Shown in pieces: positions 17,339-26,191 of a stretch of 64,000 bases of DNA (position 1 is its first letter; the number at the start of each line of letters is the position of its first letter). A model generated the notes under the pieces. The model did not search any database. It saw only the letters and a list, made by a program, of their open reading frames with translations, and was not told the DNA's origin. The stretch spans positions 434,001-498,000 of the forward strand of contig OZ223206.1 in the NCBI GenBank assembly GCA_965140395.1. Reading direction: 5' to 3'. Made by a program: the position numbers and the translations under genes. The DNA is from Parvibaculum sp002684405. GTDB taxonomy: Bacteria; Pseudomonadota; Alphaproteobacteria; Parvibaculales; Parvibaculaceae.

Positions 17339-18232
17339 TCAGCCCGCCTCGCCGATCAAAATTGTCGGAACATTGCAGGTCGGCTTGCGGATGGTCGCAA
17401 CGAAGCTGCCCTTCTTCCGGCCCGTTTTCACATCGGACATATCATAGCCTTGCGCGGCGAGCCTCGCCTGCACGGCATTTATGTGATGCGCCTTCCAGGC
17501 AAGGCCCCAGAAATGGTCTTTCTTGGGCGCGCGTGTTTCGTCCAGCGGCTGCACCACTTCCAGCGTCATGCCGCCTGTGCGGAAGAAAAGCTGGCGCACG
17601 CCCCATTCCGGTTTCGAATGATCGAGCGCGAGGCGGATATTCACCTTCTCCTCGAAAAGCGTTTTCACCGCCTCGGCGTCGGGCGTCATCACCACCACAT
17701 GGTCGGCGGCCTGCACGGCCTCGTCTTCGCGGACGCCCGCGCCGAGCGGCGCCATGGGCAGCGCATCCGCCGGGCTCAGATGTTCGATGGCGAAAACCGT
17801 CAGCCCGCGCGTCGCTTGCCGGTCGATGAAAAAGCTCTTCCATTCCCGTTTCGCGCCGGTCATCTCGTCGATGCCTTCGGCCGTCGCCACCTTGCCGACA
17901 GGCAGTCCGCGCGCGGCGAAGGCTTCCCGCGCCGCCTCGGCGTTTGTCACCTGAAGCGCGATGCCGAAAACGCCTTCGCCATTTTCCTCGATGAAAGCGC
18001 TCACCGCCGTCGCGTTCGGCCCCTCGCCGGTCGCGGCCAGCAGCTCCACATAGGTGTTTTCCAGCCGGTAAAGCACGTTGGAGGTGCCGCCGCCCGGATG
18101 CCCTCCCCGCCATGAAGGTGTGCGCCCGAAAATGCCGGAATAGACCGTCTCGGCCTCGGCAAGATCTGATACGGCGAGGATGATGTGATCGATGGCCGCG
18201 ACTTCGCGGTCCGCATCGCTTGGATGGGGCAT
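17339..18232 (-). CDS. VOC-superfamily protein (two glyoxalase-like domains)
   Basis: 297 residues. The N-terminal half begins IDHIILAVSDLAEAETVYSG, a glyoxalase/VOC beta-alpha-beta start, and a second module begins ADHVVVMTPDAEAVKTLFEE. Metal ligand candidates are the His near the N-terminus and Glu in TYVELLA. VOC proteins include dioxygenases, isomerases and thiol transferases; I cannot tell which. I chose ATG 18230-18232 because GAGGAAGAAG precedes it; a longer start from TTG 18271 would overlap the FkbM gene. Its stop abuts the Sua5 stop. Confidence 0.75.
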   Translation of the reverse strand: MPHPSDADREVAAIDHIILAVSDLAEAETVYSGIFGRTPSWRGGHPGGGTSNVLYRLENTYVELLAATGEGPNATAVSAFIEENGEGVFGIALQVTNAEAAREAFAARGLPVGKVATAEGIDEMTGAKREWKSFFIDRQATRGLTVFAIEHLSPADALPMAPLGAGVREDEAVQAADHVVVMTPDAEAVKTLFEEKVNIRLALDHSKPEWGVRQLFFRTGGMTLEVVQPLDETRAPKKDHFWGLAWKAHHINAVQARLAAQGYDMSDVKTGRKKGSFVATIRKPTCNVPTILIGEAG

Positions 18233-18248
18233 CTTCTTCCTCGCGTCC

Positions 18249-19124
18249 TTATCTGTTTCCGGGATGGACAAAAATCACATCGCGGAAATCGTCCTTCAGA
18301 TCTGCCAGCAGTGCGGACAAGTCGCGGAAAGACATGTCCACGATCCGGCGGGACCCTTTATCCTGCATGCTCGCGCGGTATCCGAGGTCTTCGAAGAAGG
18401 CGAGAAGCTCTTCGTAATTGTCTCCCGCTTCGCGCAATCCATCGGGCGACACCTCGCAGAAGACGGTCGGCCTGTCGCGCTCGATCGTCTTGCGGGCGCC
18501 CTTCAGCACCTTGAAATCGAATCCCTCCGTGTCGGATTTGAGCAGGTCGAGGCGCTGCGTAATGCCATGCTCCGCCAGATAGTCGTCGAGCGCGACGACA
18601 CACACTTTTTCGCTGACGCCCGCTCGCCAGACCTGACCCGGGTTGAAACTGTGGCCACCCGGATTGTCTTCGTCCGTCACCAGTTCCAGCTCGCCGGGCT
18701 TATCGCCGAGCGCCGCCTGCTCCGCGGTAATGACAGGTTTGTCCTGCAACGCAATATTCTGCCTGAGCAGACCAAACGTCACCGGATGCGGCTCGAACGC
18801 CAGGACAAGCCCCTCGCCCTTCATAAGGCCGGACGCGGTGAGCGCGTAATTTCCGAAATTCGCGCCTGCATCGACGACAAAGCCGCCCGGCTTCACGAAA
18901 CTGGCAAACCGCTCCGTCAATTCCTTCTCCCAGCACCCCCGACGGATGAGAACGCGTGTCAGCGTGCCCTTTTTCGGAAAGACAAGCGCCCGATAATAGG
19001 GCAACCGCATCACGAAGGAGGCAGAGGGTTTGAATAGATAGAAAAGGACGCGCCAAAGCGCCGAGAGAATCTTCGACTCCGCCATTTTCTGAGTCGGAAA
19101 CATATTGGCAATCGACTGGAACAC
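18249..19124 (-). CDS. FkbM family methyltransferase
   Basis: 291 residues. The SAM-binding motif VVDAGANFGNYALTAS (near residue 85), then LAFEPHPVTFGLLRQNI, and LLKSDTEGFDFKVLKGA with FCEVSP are the FkbM hallmarks. Such enzymes O-methylate sugars of envelope polysaccharides or other hydroxyls. A hydrophobic or basic N-terminus precedes the domain. The start is uncertain: GTG 19124, ATG 19103 or ATG 19085 are in frame. It sits 17 bases upstream of the VOC gene on the same strand; no polysaccharide gene cluster is near. Confidence 0.85.
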   Translation of the reverse strand: MFQSIANMFPTQKMAESKILSALWRVLFYLFKPSASFVMRLPYYRALVFPKKGTLTRVLIRRGCWEKELTERFASFVKPGGFVVDAGANFGNYALTASGLMKGEGLVLAFEPHPVTFGLLRQNIALQDKPVITAEQAALGDKPGELELVTDEDNPGGHSFNPGQVWRAGVSEKVCVVALDDYLAEHGITQRLDLLKSDTEGFDFKVLKGARKTIERDRPTVFCEVSPDGLREAGDNYEELLAFFEDLGYRASMQDKGSRRIVDMSFRDLSALLADLKDDFRDVIFVHPGNR

Positions 19125-19244
19125 GGCCCCCCCGGATTTCTGAGCGTCTTGGTGTCAGGTCTATCCGATATACGGGAAATCGACCAGTTGTTTGCCAGCG
19201 GCTATACCGACTAGGCTAAGCCCATCATCATCGACAGAGCCGTC

Positions 19245-20621
19245 ATGCCCCTTCCCGACCAAACCCGTCTCCAGGAAACACTCACCACCGCCATCGAGGA
19301 TTTCGGCGTGCCCGGCGCGACGCTCCTCCTCTGGGATGGAGCGGGCTTTGCGGAGGCGAGCGCGGGCGTCTGCAATATCGAGACGAAAGTGCCGGTGACG
19401 CCGGACACGCTGTTCCAGATCGGCTCCATCACCAAGCTCTACACAGCCGCGCTGTGCCTGCAGCTCGTGGAGGAAGGCAAGCTCTCGCTCGACGCGCCGG
19501 TGCGCGAGACGCTGCCGGACTTCGCGCTTGGGGACGAGGACACCGCGGCGCGCGTCACGCTGCGTCACCTACTCAATCACACGAGCGGGCTCGATGGCGA
19601 TTTCTTCAAGGAGGCGGGACGCGGCGAAGACCGGATCGCAAAATATGTCGGTCTGCTGAAAGACGTCCGTCAGGTTCATCCGCTCGGCCATATGTTCTCC
19701 TACTGCAATGCGGGTTTTGTCATTGCGGGCCGGATGGTGGAAGCCGCAAGCGGCATGGGCTGGGACAAGGCGATCCGCACGCGGCTGGCAAAACCCCTCG
19801 GCACGCCGTCCTTCTCCACCCTGCCCGAACAGGCCATGCGCCATCAGACCGCCATCGGCCATCTGGGCGTGCCCGGCTCGCTTATCGTCACGCCGATTGC
19901 CTATCTCGCCCAGTCCAACGCGCCTGCCGGGTCCATGCCCATGGCGCGGGCACGAGACGTGCTCGCCTTCGCCCGCATGATGATGAACGAAGGCAAGGCG
20001 CCGGACGGCACGCAAATTCTCCTGCCGGAAAGCGTCGCCGCCATGCACGGCTTCACCGCCGCCTGCCCCAAGGGCATGAATATCGACGCCATCGGCCTTG
20101 CGAGCTTCATGTGGGACTGGGACGGCGACGGCACCTATGAGACCTTCGGCCATGACGGTTCCACCATCGGGCAGGCCGCCTGGCTGCGCTATCACCCTGA
20201 AAGCGGCGCGGCCTTCGTGCTGCTGACCAATGGCGGCAATGGCAAGGGCATGGCCGACAAGCTGATGGCGGAATATTTCCCGGCGCTCGGCCATATCGCC
20301 CCGCCGCCCATGCCGCTGGCCGATCCCTCGCTCGACTATGCGGCGGACCCGCTTCTCGGGCGCTATGGCAAGGCGAGCGGCACCATCGATATTTCTCAGA
20401 AGGACGGCAAGCTTGTCGCTCATCATGCGCCCAGCGCAGAGTTTGCCGCGCTTCAGGGTATCTATGACGTGGAGCTGTCACCTGCCGCGCCGGGGCTTTT
20501 TGTCGGCGTGCCGCCTGGCTATACGCGGCCCGTGACCTATCATTTCCTCGAAGAAGATCGTTTCGGCCGCGCGCGCTATCTGCATCATGGCGTCCGCGCG
20601 CATCCCCGGATAGACGAATAG
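19245..20621 (+). CDS. serine hydrolase, beta-lactamase/class C PBP-like
   Basis: 458 residues. The Ser-x-x-Lys motif is SITK in FQIGSITKLYTAALCL, the YxN motif is YCN in MFSYCNAGFVIAG, and HDGS near residue 303 can serve as the third (KTG-like) box. A C-terminal extension of about 120 residues follows. No signal peptide is seen (it starts MPLPDQTRL), so it is likely cytoplasmic: an esterase or amidase rather than an antibiotic resistance enzyme. It is followed 5 bases later by the FAD oxidase gene. Confidence 0.85.
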   Translation: MPLPDQTRLQETLTTAIEDFGVPGATLLLWDGAGFAEASAGVCNIETKVPVTPDTLFQIGSITKLYTAALCLQLVEEGKLSLDAPVRETLPDFALGDEDTAARVTLRHLLNHTSGLDGDFFKEAGRGEDRIAKYVGLLKDVRQVHPLGHMFSYCNAGFVIAGRMVEAASGMGWDKAIRTRLAKPLGTPSFSTLPEQAMRHQTAIGHLGVPGSLIVTPIAYLAQSNAPAGSMPMARARDVLAFARMMMNEGKAPDGTQILLPESVAAMHGFTAACPKGMNIDAIGLASFMWDWDGDGTYETFGHDGSTIGQAAWLRYHPESGAAFVLLTNGGNGKGMADKLMAEYFPALGHIAPPPMPLADPSLDYAADPLLGRYGKASGTIDISQKDGKLVAHHAPSAEFAALQGIYDVELSPAAPGLFVGVPPGYTRPVTYHFLEEDRFGRARYLHHGVRAHPRIDE

Positions 20622-20626
20622 ATTTC

Positions 20627-22048
20627 ATGCCCTCCAAAGACACTTTGCAGCGCTTCCGAGACATCGTCGGCCCCAAGGGGTACATGGACGATCCGGACAC
20701 GCTCGCGCCCCATCTCGTGGAGCAGCGTGGCCTCTACAAGGGCAAGACCAGCGCCATGCTGAGCCCGGCGAATACGGAAGAAGTCGCTGCGATCATGGCG
20801 CTCGCACAGGAAACGAAGACGCCCATCGTGCCGCAAGGCGGCAATACCGGCCTTGTCGGCGGGCAATTGCCGTTCGAGGCGGGCGAGGAACTCATCCTCT
20901 CGCTGTCGCGCATGAAGGCGGTACGCGCCATCGACACCGACAACAATACGCTCACCGTGGAAGCGGGCGTCACGCTTCTGGAAGCGCAGGAAGCGGCAGC
21001 GAAGGCGGATCGTCTTTTCCCCCTCAGCCTCGCGTCGGAGGGCTCCTGCCAGATCGGCGGCAATCTTTCCACCAATGCAGGCGGCACCGCCGTATTGCGC
21101 TACGGCAATGCGCGCGACCTCGTGCTGGGTCTCGAAGTCGTGCTTGCCGACGGGCGCATCTGGCACGGGCTCAAGGGCCTCAGGAAAGACAATACGGGCT
21201 ACGACCTCAAACAGCTTTTCATCGGCTCGGAAGGCACGCTCGGCATCGTCACCGCCGCCGTGCTGAAACTTTTCCCGCGCCCGCGCGCGGTCGAAACCGC
21301 CTTTGCCGCCGTCCCCAGCGTGGAGGCTGCCGTTTCATTGCTGCGCGTCGCGGAAGCGGAGTCCGGCGGCATGGTCTCGACCTTCGAGCTTGTGCCTCGC
21401 ATCGGCGTCGAGTTCGTGACGAAGCATCTCGAGAATGCGGAAGACCCGCTCGAAAAGCCGTCGCCCTGGTATGTGCTGATCGAGATGACGGCGGGCCGCA
21501 AGGATGCAGGCTTGAAAGAAACCATGGAGGCCTCGCTCGCGGCAGGCATGGAAAAGGGTCTCGTCACCGATGCGGCCCTTGCGCAGTCCGACACACAGCG
21601 CACCGCCCTCTGGACGCTCCGCGAAAGCCTTTCGGAAATCCAGAAGCGCGAAGGCGGTTCCATCAAGCATGATGTGTCCGTGCCCGTCTCATCCATGGCT
21701 GCCTTCATCGAAAAGGCGAGTGAGGCCGTGCAAAAAGAAATGCCGGGCATCCGCCCCGTGCCCTTCGGCCATATCGGCGACGGCAATGTGCATTTCAATC
21801 TCAGCCAGCCCGACGGCATGGACAAGAACGCCTATCTTGCCCAGTGGGGTCGCATGGCAGGTATCGTCCACAACATCGTGCGCGAGATGGGCGGCTCGAT
21901 CAGCGCCGAGCATGGCGTAGGCCGCATGAAGCGCGACGAAATCGCCGCCACCAAGGATCCGGTCGAGATCGACATGATGCGCATGCTGAAGCGCGCCTTC
22001 GATCCGGCGGGCATTCTCAATCCGGGCAAGGTGGTGTCGGCTGACTAA
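20627..22048 (+). CDS. FAD-binding oxidoreductase, D-2-hydroxyacid (D-2-hydroxyglutarate/lactate) dehydrogenase type
   Basis: 473 residues. The FAD-binding PCMH fold shows PQGGNTGLVGGQLP and GGNLSTNAGGTAVLRYGNARD, with FIGSEGTLGIVTAA; the C-terminal FAD-oxidase domain ends with PFGHIGDGNVHFNL and SAEHGVGRMKR, carrying metal and substrate ligands. Members oxidise D-2-hydroxyglutarate or D-lactate. 473 residues is the bacterial D2HGDH/GlcD range. The gene is probably in an operon with the preceding serine hydrolase. Its stop overlaps the convergent CorC-like gene by 4 bases. Confidence 0.9.
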   Translation: MPSKDTLQRFRDIVGPKGYMDDPDTLAPHLVEQRGLYKGKTSAMLSPANTEEVAAIMALAQETKTPIVPQGGNTGLVGGQLPFEAGEELILSLSRMKAVRAIDTDNNTLTVEAGVTLLEAQEAAAKADRLFPLSLASEGSCQIGGNLSTNAGGTAVLRYGNARDLVLGLEVVLADGRIWHGLKGLRKDNTGYDLKQLFIGSEGTLGIVTAAVLKLFPRPRAVETAFAAVPSVEAAVSLLRVAEAESGGMVSTFELVPRIGVEFVTKHLENAEDPLEKPSPWYVLIEMTAGRKDAGLKETMEASLAAGMEKGLVTDAALAQSDTQRTALWTLRESLSEIQKREGGSIKHDVSVPVSSMAAFIEKASEAVQKEMPGIRPVPFGHIGDGNVHFNLSQPDGMDKNAYLAQWGRMAGIVHNIVREMGGSISAEHGVGRMKRDEIAATKDPVEIDMMRMLKRAFDPAGILNPGKVVSAD

Positions 22049-23391
22049 TCCGCGCCGCGCTTCATGGCGCTGCCGATGGGCAGGTTTTGCGCGGCGACGA
22101 TCAACACCTTGTCGATGCGCGGCCCGTCCATATCCACCACTTCGAAGCGATAGCCGTTCCAGCCGAAATATTCGCCCTCGCGCGGCAGCCGCCCGAACCA
22201 GTTGTAAAAGACGCCGGCCAGCGTGTTCACTTCCGGGCTGTCATCACCCGGCAGCCTGGTAAGGCCCAGCAGGCGGCGCACCTCGTCCACGGACACGACA
22301 CCGTCGATGATGAAGGACCCGTCATCGCGCTGCACCACGGCGTCGTTCGCCGCATCGGCGTGCTCGGAGATGTCGCCGATCATCGCGAAGAATACTTCGC
22401 TCATGGTCAGCGTGCCGACCACATCGCCATATTCGTCGATGATGAACCCCATGAACATCTGGTTCGATTGCAGCACGGAGAGCGCCTTCAGCGCGGACGC
22501 CGTGCGCGGGATATAGAGCGGCGGCGACATTTTCTGGAACAGGACGTCGTTCGACTTCGGCGTCTCCACATGGAAGAGGTCTTCCACGCGGATCATGCCG
22601 ACGGGCGGCCCGCCCGCTCCGCGCCGCACCGGGTAGCGCATGCTCTGATAGCGCCTGATGGCTTCCAGATTGCTCTCCACCGGCGCGGTCGTATCGAGCC
22701 AGACGAGCTGCACGCGCGGCGTCATGATTTCGCTGACATGCATGTCGCCCATGCGGAAGACGCGATGCACGATATCGCGCTCCACCCCCTCGATGGCACC
22801 GGTCGCCGCGCCCTCTTCCACCAGATGCTTGATCTCGTCTTCCGTCACCTTCGGCACTTGCTGGCCGGTGATGCCGTAAAGCCGGACCACCGCTTCGGTA
22901 GACCAGGAAAGGAACGTCACCGCCGGGCGTAGCGCGCTCGACAGCCCCTTCATCGGCCGGGCGATCGCGGAGGCGATGCCTTCCGGGTTCGACAGCGCAA
23001 TGCGCTTGGGAACAAGTTCGCCCAGAATGAGCGAAAGATAGGTGATGATGATCACGACGAGGCCGAACGCGACCGGTCCGGCATAAGCGCCGACATAGGG
23101 CAGCGGTTTCAGCACCTCCGCCACGGGGGTCGCCAAAGTCGCGCCACCGAAGGCGCCGGTAAAGACGCCGACCAGCGTAATGCCGATCTGGACGACGGAG
23201 AGGAAACGGCCGGATTCGCGCTGCAGCTTGAGCGCCGTCTCCACGCCGCCCGTCACGCCGCCATCGCGCTTGCGGGCGCTTTTCAACGCGAGCAGGCGCT
23301 GGCGGCTGGATGAAACCACCGCCATTTCCGACATAGAGAAGAACCCGTTCAGCAGGATCAGAACGAGAAGGATGATGATGTCAGACAGCAT
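22045..23391 (-). CDS. hemolysin C/CorC family membrane protein (DUF21, CBS, CorC_HlyC)
   Basis: 448 residues. The N-terminal DUF21 membrane domain has about four helices (LSDIIILLVLILLNGFFSMS, VQIGITLVGVFTGAFGG, GPVAFGLVVIIITYLSLILG), with EMAVVSSSRQRL typical. Two CBS domains follow (about 215-330; VSEIMTPRVQLVWLD, GFIIDEYGDVVGTLT), then a C-terminal CorC_HlyC domain. Members bind nucleotides through CBS pairs and are linked to Mg2+ efflux (CorC/MpfA type). The exact ion is not shown by the sequence. Confidence 0.92.
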   Translation of the reverse strand: MLSDIIILLVLILLNGFFSMSEMAVVSSSRQRLLALKSARKRDGGVTGGVETALKLQRESGRFLSVVQIGITLVGVFTGAFGGATLATPVAEVLKPLPYVGAYAGPVAFGLVVIIITYLSLILGELVPKRIALSNPEGIASAIARPMKGLSSALRPAVTFLSWSTEAVVRLYGITGQQVPKVTEDEIKHLVEEGAATGAIEGVERDIVHRVFRMGDMHVSEIMTPRVQLVWLDTTAPVESNLEAIRRYQSMRYPVRRGAGGPPVGMIRVEDLFHVETPKSNDVLFQKMSPPLYIPRTASALKALSVLQSNQMFMGFIIDEYGDVVGTLTMSEVFFAMIGDISEHADAANDAVVQRDDGSFIIDGVVSVDEVRRLLGLTRLPGDDSPEVNTLAGVFYNWFGRLPREGEYFGWNGYRFEVVDMDGPRIDKVLIVAAQNLPIGSAMKRGAD

Positions 23392-23528
23392 GGGGACCCC
23401 GGCGGCGCATGGTCACCTAATTATAGGGTAGGACAGCCCTGGGCGCGACTGCGCTAAATCCATGCGGCCGGACCGGACTTTCATGTTAGCTTCACGCGCT
23501 TTCCCGGATCGCCTTACGGAGAAAGCGA

Positions 23529-23993
23529 ATGACCGAAAAACGGCCCGAAACCGCCCCCGAAACGTCCAGTGCGGAGGACTTTACCCTCCGCGACGCGACC
23601 ATCCGCGACGCCGCCGCCCTCGACGCTCTATGGCAGGCGGCGGGCCTCACCCGTCCATTCAACGATTCACATCAGGACATTGGCTTTGCCCTGGCCGGCC
23701 CTGCCTCGACCATTCTCGTCCTGGAACGCGAGGGCCGGCTCGGCGCCAGCGTCATGCTGGGCCATGACGGGCACCGGGGCGCGGTCTATTACGTCTCGGC
23801 CGATCCCGCGTTCCGCCATCTGGGTCTCGGCACCCGCATCATGCGGGCGGCGGAAGACTGGCTGAAAGCGCGGGGCGTCTGGAAATTGAACCTCATGATC
23901 CGGCCCGACAATGAGGGGGTGCGGGCTTTTTACGAGACGCTCGGCTATGAGGTCGAAGAACGCATCGTCATGTCGCGGCGCCTCAAGGACTGA
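23529..23993 (+). CDS. GNAT family N-acetyltransferase (YpeA-like)
   Basis: 154 residues. The acetyl-CoA motif A, VYYVSADPAFRHLGLGTRIM, carries the R-x-x-G-x-G/A core as RHLGLG; the final FYETLGYEVEERIVMSRRL is the usual motif B. About 18 N-terminal residues are extra. The length and motifs resemble YpeA, a GNAT of unknown substrate. Its stop is 3 bases from the stop of the convergent regulator gene. Confidence 0.88.
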   Translation: MTEKRPETAPETSSAEDFTLRDATIRDAAALDALWQAAGLTRPFNDSHQDIGFALAGPASTILVLEREGRLGASVMLGHDGHRGAVYYVSADPAFRHLGLGTRIMRAAEDWLKARGVWKLNLMIRPDNEGVRAFYETLGYEVEERIVMSRRLKD

Positions 23994-23996
23994 GGC

Positions 23997-24785
23997 TCAA
24001 ACCGGCGTATAGATGACGAGTTTCAGCGCCGGATCGTCATTGGCCTGAAAGCTCGCATATTCGAAACTCAATACGCCCTTTTCCGGGTGGTGCAGCACCT
24101 TGCGCCCCGCCGCGCCATGGCGGATGTCATGCGCCTCCCACCACTGCACGAATTCGGGGCTTCCCTCCCGCAGCCGCGCCAGCAGGTCCACGAAAGCGGG
24201 GTCGCCCGCCCAGAGATCATGCGTGGCGCGGAATTCCGCCACCATACGCTTGGCCTCCCCCTCCCAGCTCTTGCCGAAAAGGCGGCGCGTCTCGGGGTTG
24301 GTCAGCATACCGATCAGGATGTTCCGATCCTGCGGCGCATGGCCCGAAAAGGCGAACAGCTCGTCCGCCGCCTCGTTCCAGGCCAGCACATCCCAACGCC
24401 GCCCGGTGACATAGGCCGGCTTGTTCAATCCCTCCACGGCACGCCTGACCGTCAGCGGCAGTTTTTCGGGCGCGAATGCCGGCTGTCCCCCGTTCCGGGT
24501 CAGATCCCGCAAATGCGCGTGTTCGTCCTCGCCGAGCCGCAGTGCGCGCGCCAGCGCGTCCACCGTGGTGACGGAGGGGCTCACCGTCCGGCCCTGTTCG
24601 AGCCGGATGTACCAATCGACGCTGATGCCTGCGAGTTCCGCCACTTCTTCCCGCCTCAGCCCCGCCGTCCGGCGGCGGCGGCCCGCGGGCAGGCCCAGCA
24701 TTTCCGGGCTCAGCCTTTCCCGGCGCGAGCGCAGGAAATTGCCCAGTTCGTTCCGGCTGTGGTTTTCCATCCCGTCCTTTTGCAT
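23997..24785 (-). CDS. XRE/MmyB-type transcriptional regulator
   Basis: 262 residues. An N-terminal helix-turn-helix (RTAGLRREEVAELAGISVDW, then YIRLEQGR) precedes a PAS-like ligand domain ending in VLSFEYASFQANDDPALKLVIYTP. The RREEVA...GIS-x-x-YxRLEQGR motif is the MmyB family hallmark. Such proteins may bind fatty acids or other small ligands. It is divergent from a tautomerase gene, the likely target, with a palindrome between them. Start ATG 24785 or ATG 24770 (with AAGGACGGG upstream) are both possible. Confidence 0.88.
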   Translation of the reverse strand: MQKDGMENHSRNELGNFLRSRRERLSPEMLGLPAGRRRRTAGLRREEVAELAGISVDWYIRLEQGRTVSPSVTTVDALARALRLGEDEHAHLRDLTRNGGQPAFAPEKLPLTVRRAVEGLNKPAYVTGRRWDVLAWNEAADELFAFSGHAPQDRNILIGMLTNPETRRLFGKSWEGEAKRMVAEFRATHDLWAGDPAFVDLLARLREGSPEFVQWWEAHDIRHGAAGRKVLHHPEKGVLSFEYASFQANDDPALKLVIYTPV

Positions 24786-24818
24786 CGGATCGCCCTTCTC
24801 GGGGAGGGATTACATAGT

Positions 24819-24835
24819 CCTAGGATAATACTAGG
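24819..24835. promoter_or_regulatory. palindromic operator candidate for the MmyB-type regulator
   Basis: CCTAGGATAATACTAGG is a 17-base near-perfect palindrome (arms CCTAG/CTAGG, one mismatched pair). It lies 34 bases before the regulator start and about 105 bases before the tautomerase start. Regulators of this family commonly control the divergent neighbour gene. Binding is inferred only. Confidence 0.45.
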
Positions 24836-24940
24836 CCTGAATGCGTTTGGAAAGCGCTGCCATGATGAAGCATCAGGACCGAAAGACGGCCACCGAAACG
24901 AGCCACGGTCCATCCACTCGAAGTCAGGAAGGATTTTCCC

Positions 24941-25345
24941 ATGCCCCTCATCAATGTATGGCTGCGCAAGGGCACGACGCCCGAATACCGCAAGGCGATT
25001 TCCGACGGCATCCACAAAGCCATGATGGATGTGCTGAAAACTCCGGAAGACGATTATTTCCAGGTCACCGGCGAACTCGATGCGGAAAACATGATCTTCG
25101 ATCCGAATTATTTCGGCGTGCCGCGCAGCGAAAAAATGGTCTTCATCCGGTTTTCCTTCAACGCCCGGCCCGCGGCGGTGAAACAGCGGCTCTTCGAAGC
25201 GACGGCGGACAATCTCGTGGCCTCGCCCGGTATCAGGCGAGAGGATATCGGCATGTCCATTCTGGAGCTCGCACCGGAAAACTGGTGGGCTTACGCCCGC
25301 ACGGTCGATCCCGACACGGGCACGGATTCCCGCATGTCGGCCTGA
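24941..25345 (+). CDS. tautomerase family protein (4-oxalocrotonate tautomerase superfamily)
   Basis: 134 residues. Mature protein begins with Pro after Met removal (MPLINVWLRKG), the catalytic N-terminal proline of this superfamily. The length of about 130 residues and the later GMSILELAPENWWAYAR segment match the long, single-chain tautomerase_2 type. These enzymes catalyse keto-enol tautomerisation or dehalogenation; the substrate here is unknown. A strong AAGGA site precedes the start. It is transcribed away from the MmyB-type regulator. Confidence 0.88.
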   Translation: MPLINVWLRKGTTPEYRKAISDGIHKAMMDVLKTPEDDYFQVTGELDAENMIFDPNYFGVPRSEKMVFIRFSFNARPAAVKQRLFEATADNLVASPGIRREDIGMSILELAPENWWAYARTVDPDTGTDSRMSA

Positions 25346-25361
25346 TCGGGACCGGGAAAAC

Positions 25362-26102
25362 TCAGAAAAGATCCATCTGGTTCGCGTTTGCAGGCTTTTC
25401 CTTCGCCTTCGGCGCGGACTGTACCGTTGGCTCGTCTCCAACCTCGTGACGGTCCCACAATGAGGGATCGTCATTCGCCACCCGGTTGATCCGTGTACCG
25501 ATGGGAACCGCCTCCATGAGATCGTCGGGCGCGGGGCGCAGCAATTTCTGTGCGTCCCGCGCCTGCGTCTCCGGGTCCAGCCACGTTTCCCAATCCCGCT
25601 CGTCGAGGATCACCGGCATACGGTGGTGGATCGGCATCAGCGTTTCATTGGCGTCCGTCGTCACCACGGCGCAGGTGTCGACCTCGCTGCCATCGGCCCC
25701 CATCCAGTTGCTGGCAATGGCCGCCATGGCAAAGCTGCCGCCGTCGCGCCGGCGGATGAGAAAAGGCTGCTTCGGCCCGCCGCCTTTCGCTTTCCACTCG
25801 TAAAAGGCATCGGCGGGCATCAGGCACCTTCCATGCCGGAAGGCCCCTCGAAAGCTCGGCTTTTCGTCGATCGTATCGGCGCGGGCATTGATAAGGAGGG
25901 ATTTCGGCGCCTCCTTGGCCCAGGACGGAATGAGCCCCCAGCGCATCAGCCGAAAATGCCGCTCGCCCCGCTCCATCGCGACCACCGGCACAGGCTGGGT
26001 CGGCGCGATGTTGTAGCGCGCCGGAAAATTGGGCTGCTCCCCATAGCCGAAAAGTTCCTTCATGGCCTTGGGAGGCGTCGTGATTGCAAATCGTCCACAC
26101 AT
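25362..26102 (-). CDS. SOS response-associated peptidase (SRAP/YedK/HMCES family)
   Basis: 246 residues. The mature enzyme begins with catalytic Cys2 (MCGRFAI); the start is ATG 26100-26102, because the Cys must be N-terminal. Asn and the active-site Glu and His appear in ARYNIAPTQPVPV, NARADTIDEKPSFRGAFRHGRCLMPADAFYEW and MPIHHRMPVIL. SRAP proteins crosslink to abasic sites in single-stranded DNA, protecting them during replication. It is divergent from zur. Confidence 0.93.
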   Translation of the reverse strand: MCGRFAITTPPKAMKELFGYGEQPNFPARYNIAPTQPVPVVAMERGERHFRLMRWGLIPSWAKEAPKSLLINARADTIDEKPSFRGAFRHGRCLMPADAFYEWKAKGGGPKQPFLIRRRDGGSFAMAAIASNWMGADGSEVDTCAVVTTDANETLMPIHHRMPVILDERDWETWLDPETQARDAQKLLRPAPDDLMEAVPIGTRINRVANDDPSLWDRHEVGDEPTVQSAPKAKEKPANANQMDLF

Positions 26103-26151
26103 GACACGCAGTCTAGGCCGATTCCGGTCCGCTTCGTCAGGCGGCCTCTTC

Positions 26152-26168
26152 ATGTTATATTGTTGCAT
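26152..26168. promoter_or_regulatory. candidate Zur-box-like site between the SRAP gene and zur
   Basis: ATGTTATATTGTTGCAT. The left half ATGTTATA matches the known Zur half-site; the right half (TGTTGCAT against TATAACAT) matches 5 of 8 positions. It lies 24 bases before the zur start codon, a place for autoregulation. Weak palindrome, so only a candidate. Confidence 0.3.
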
Positions 26169-26191
26169 CAGAGCCTTCCGGAAAGGCGGAT

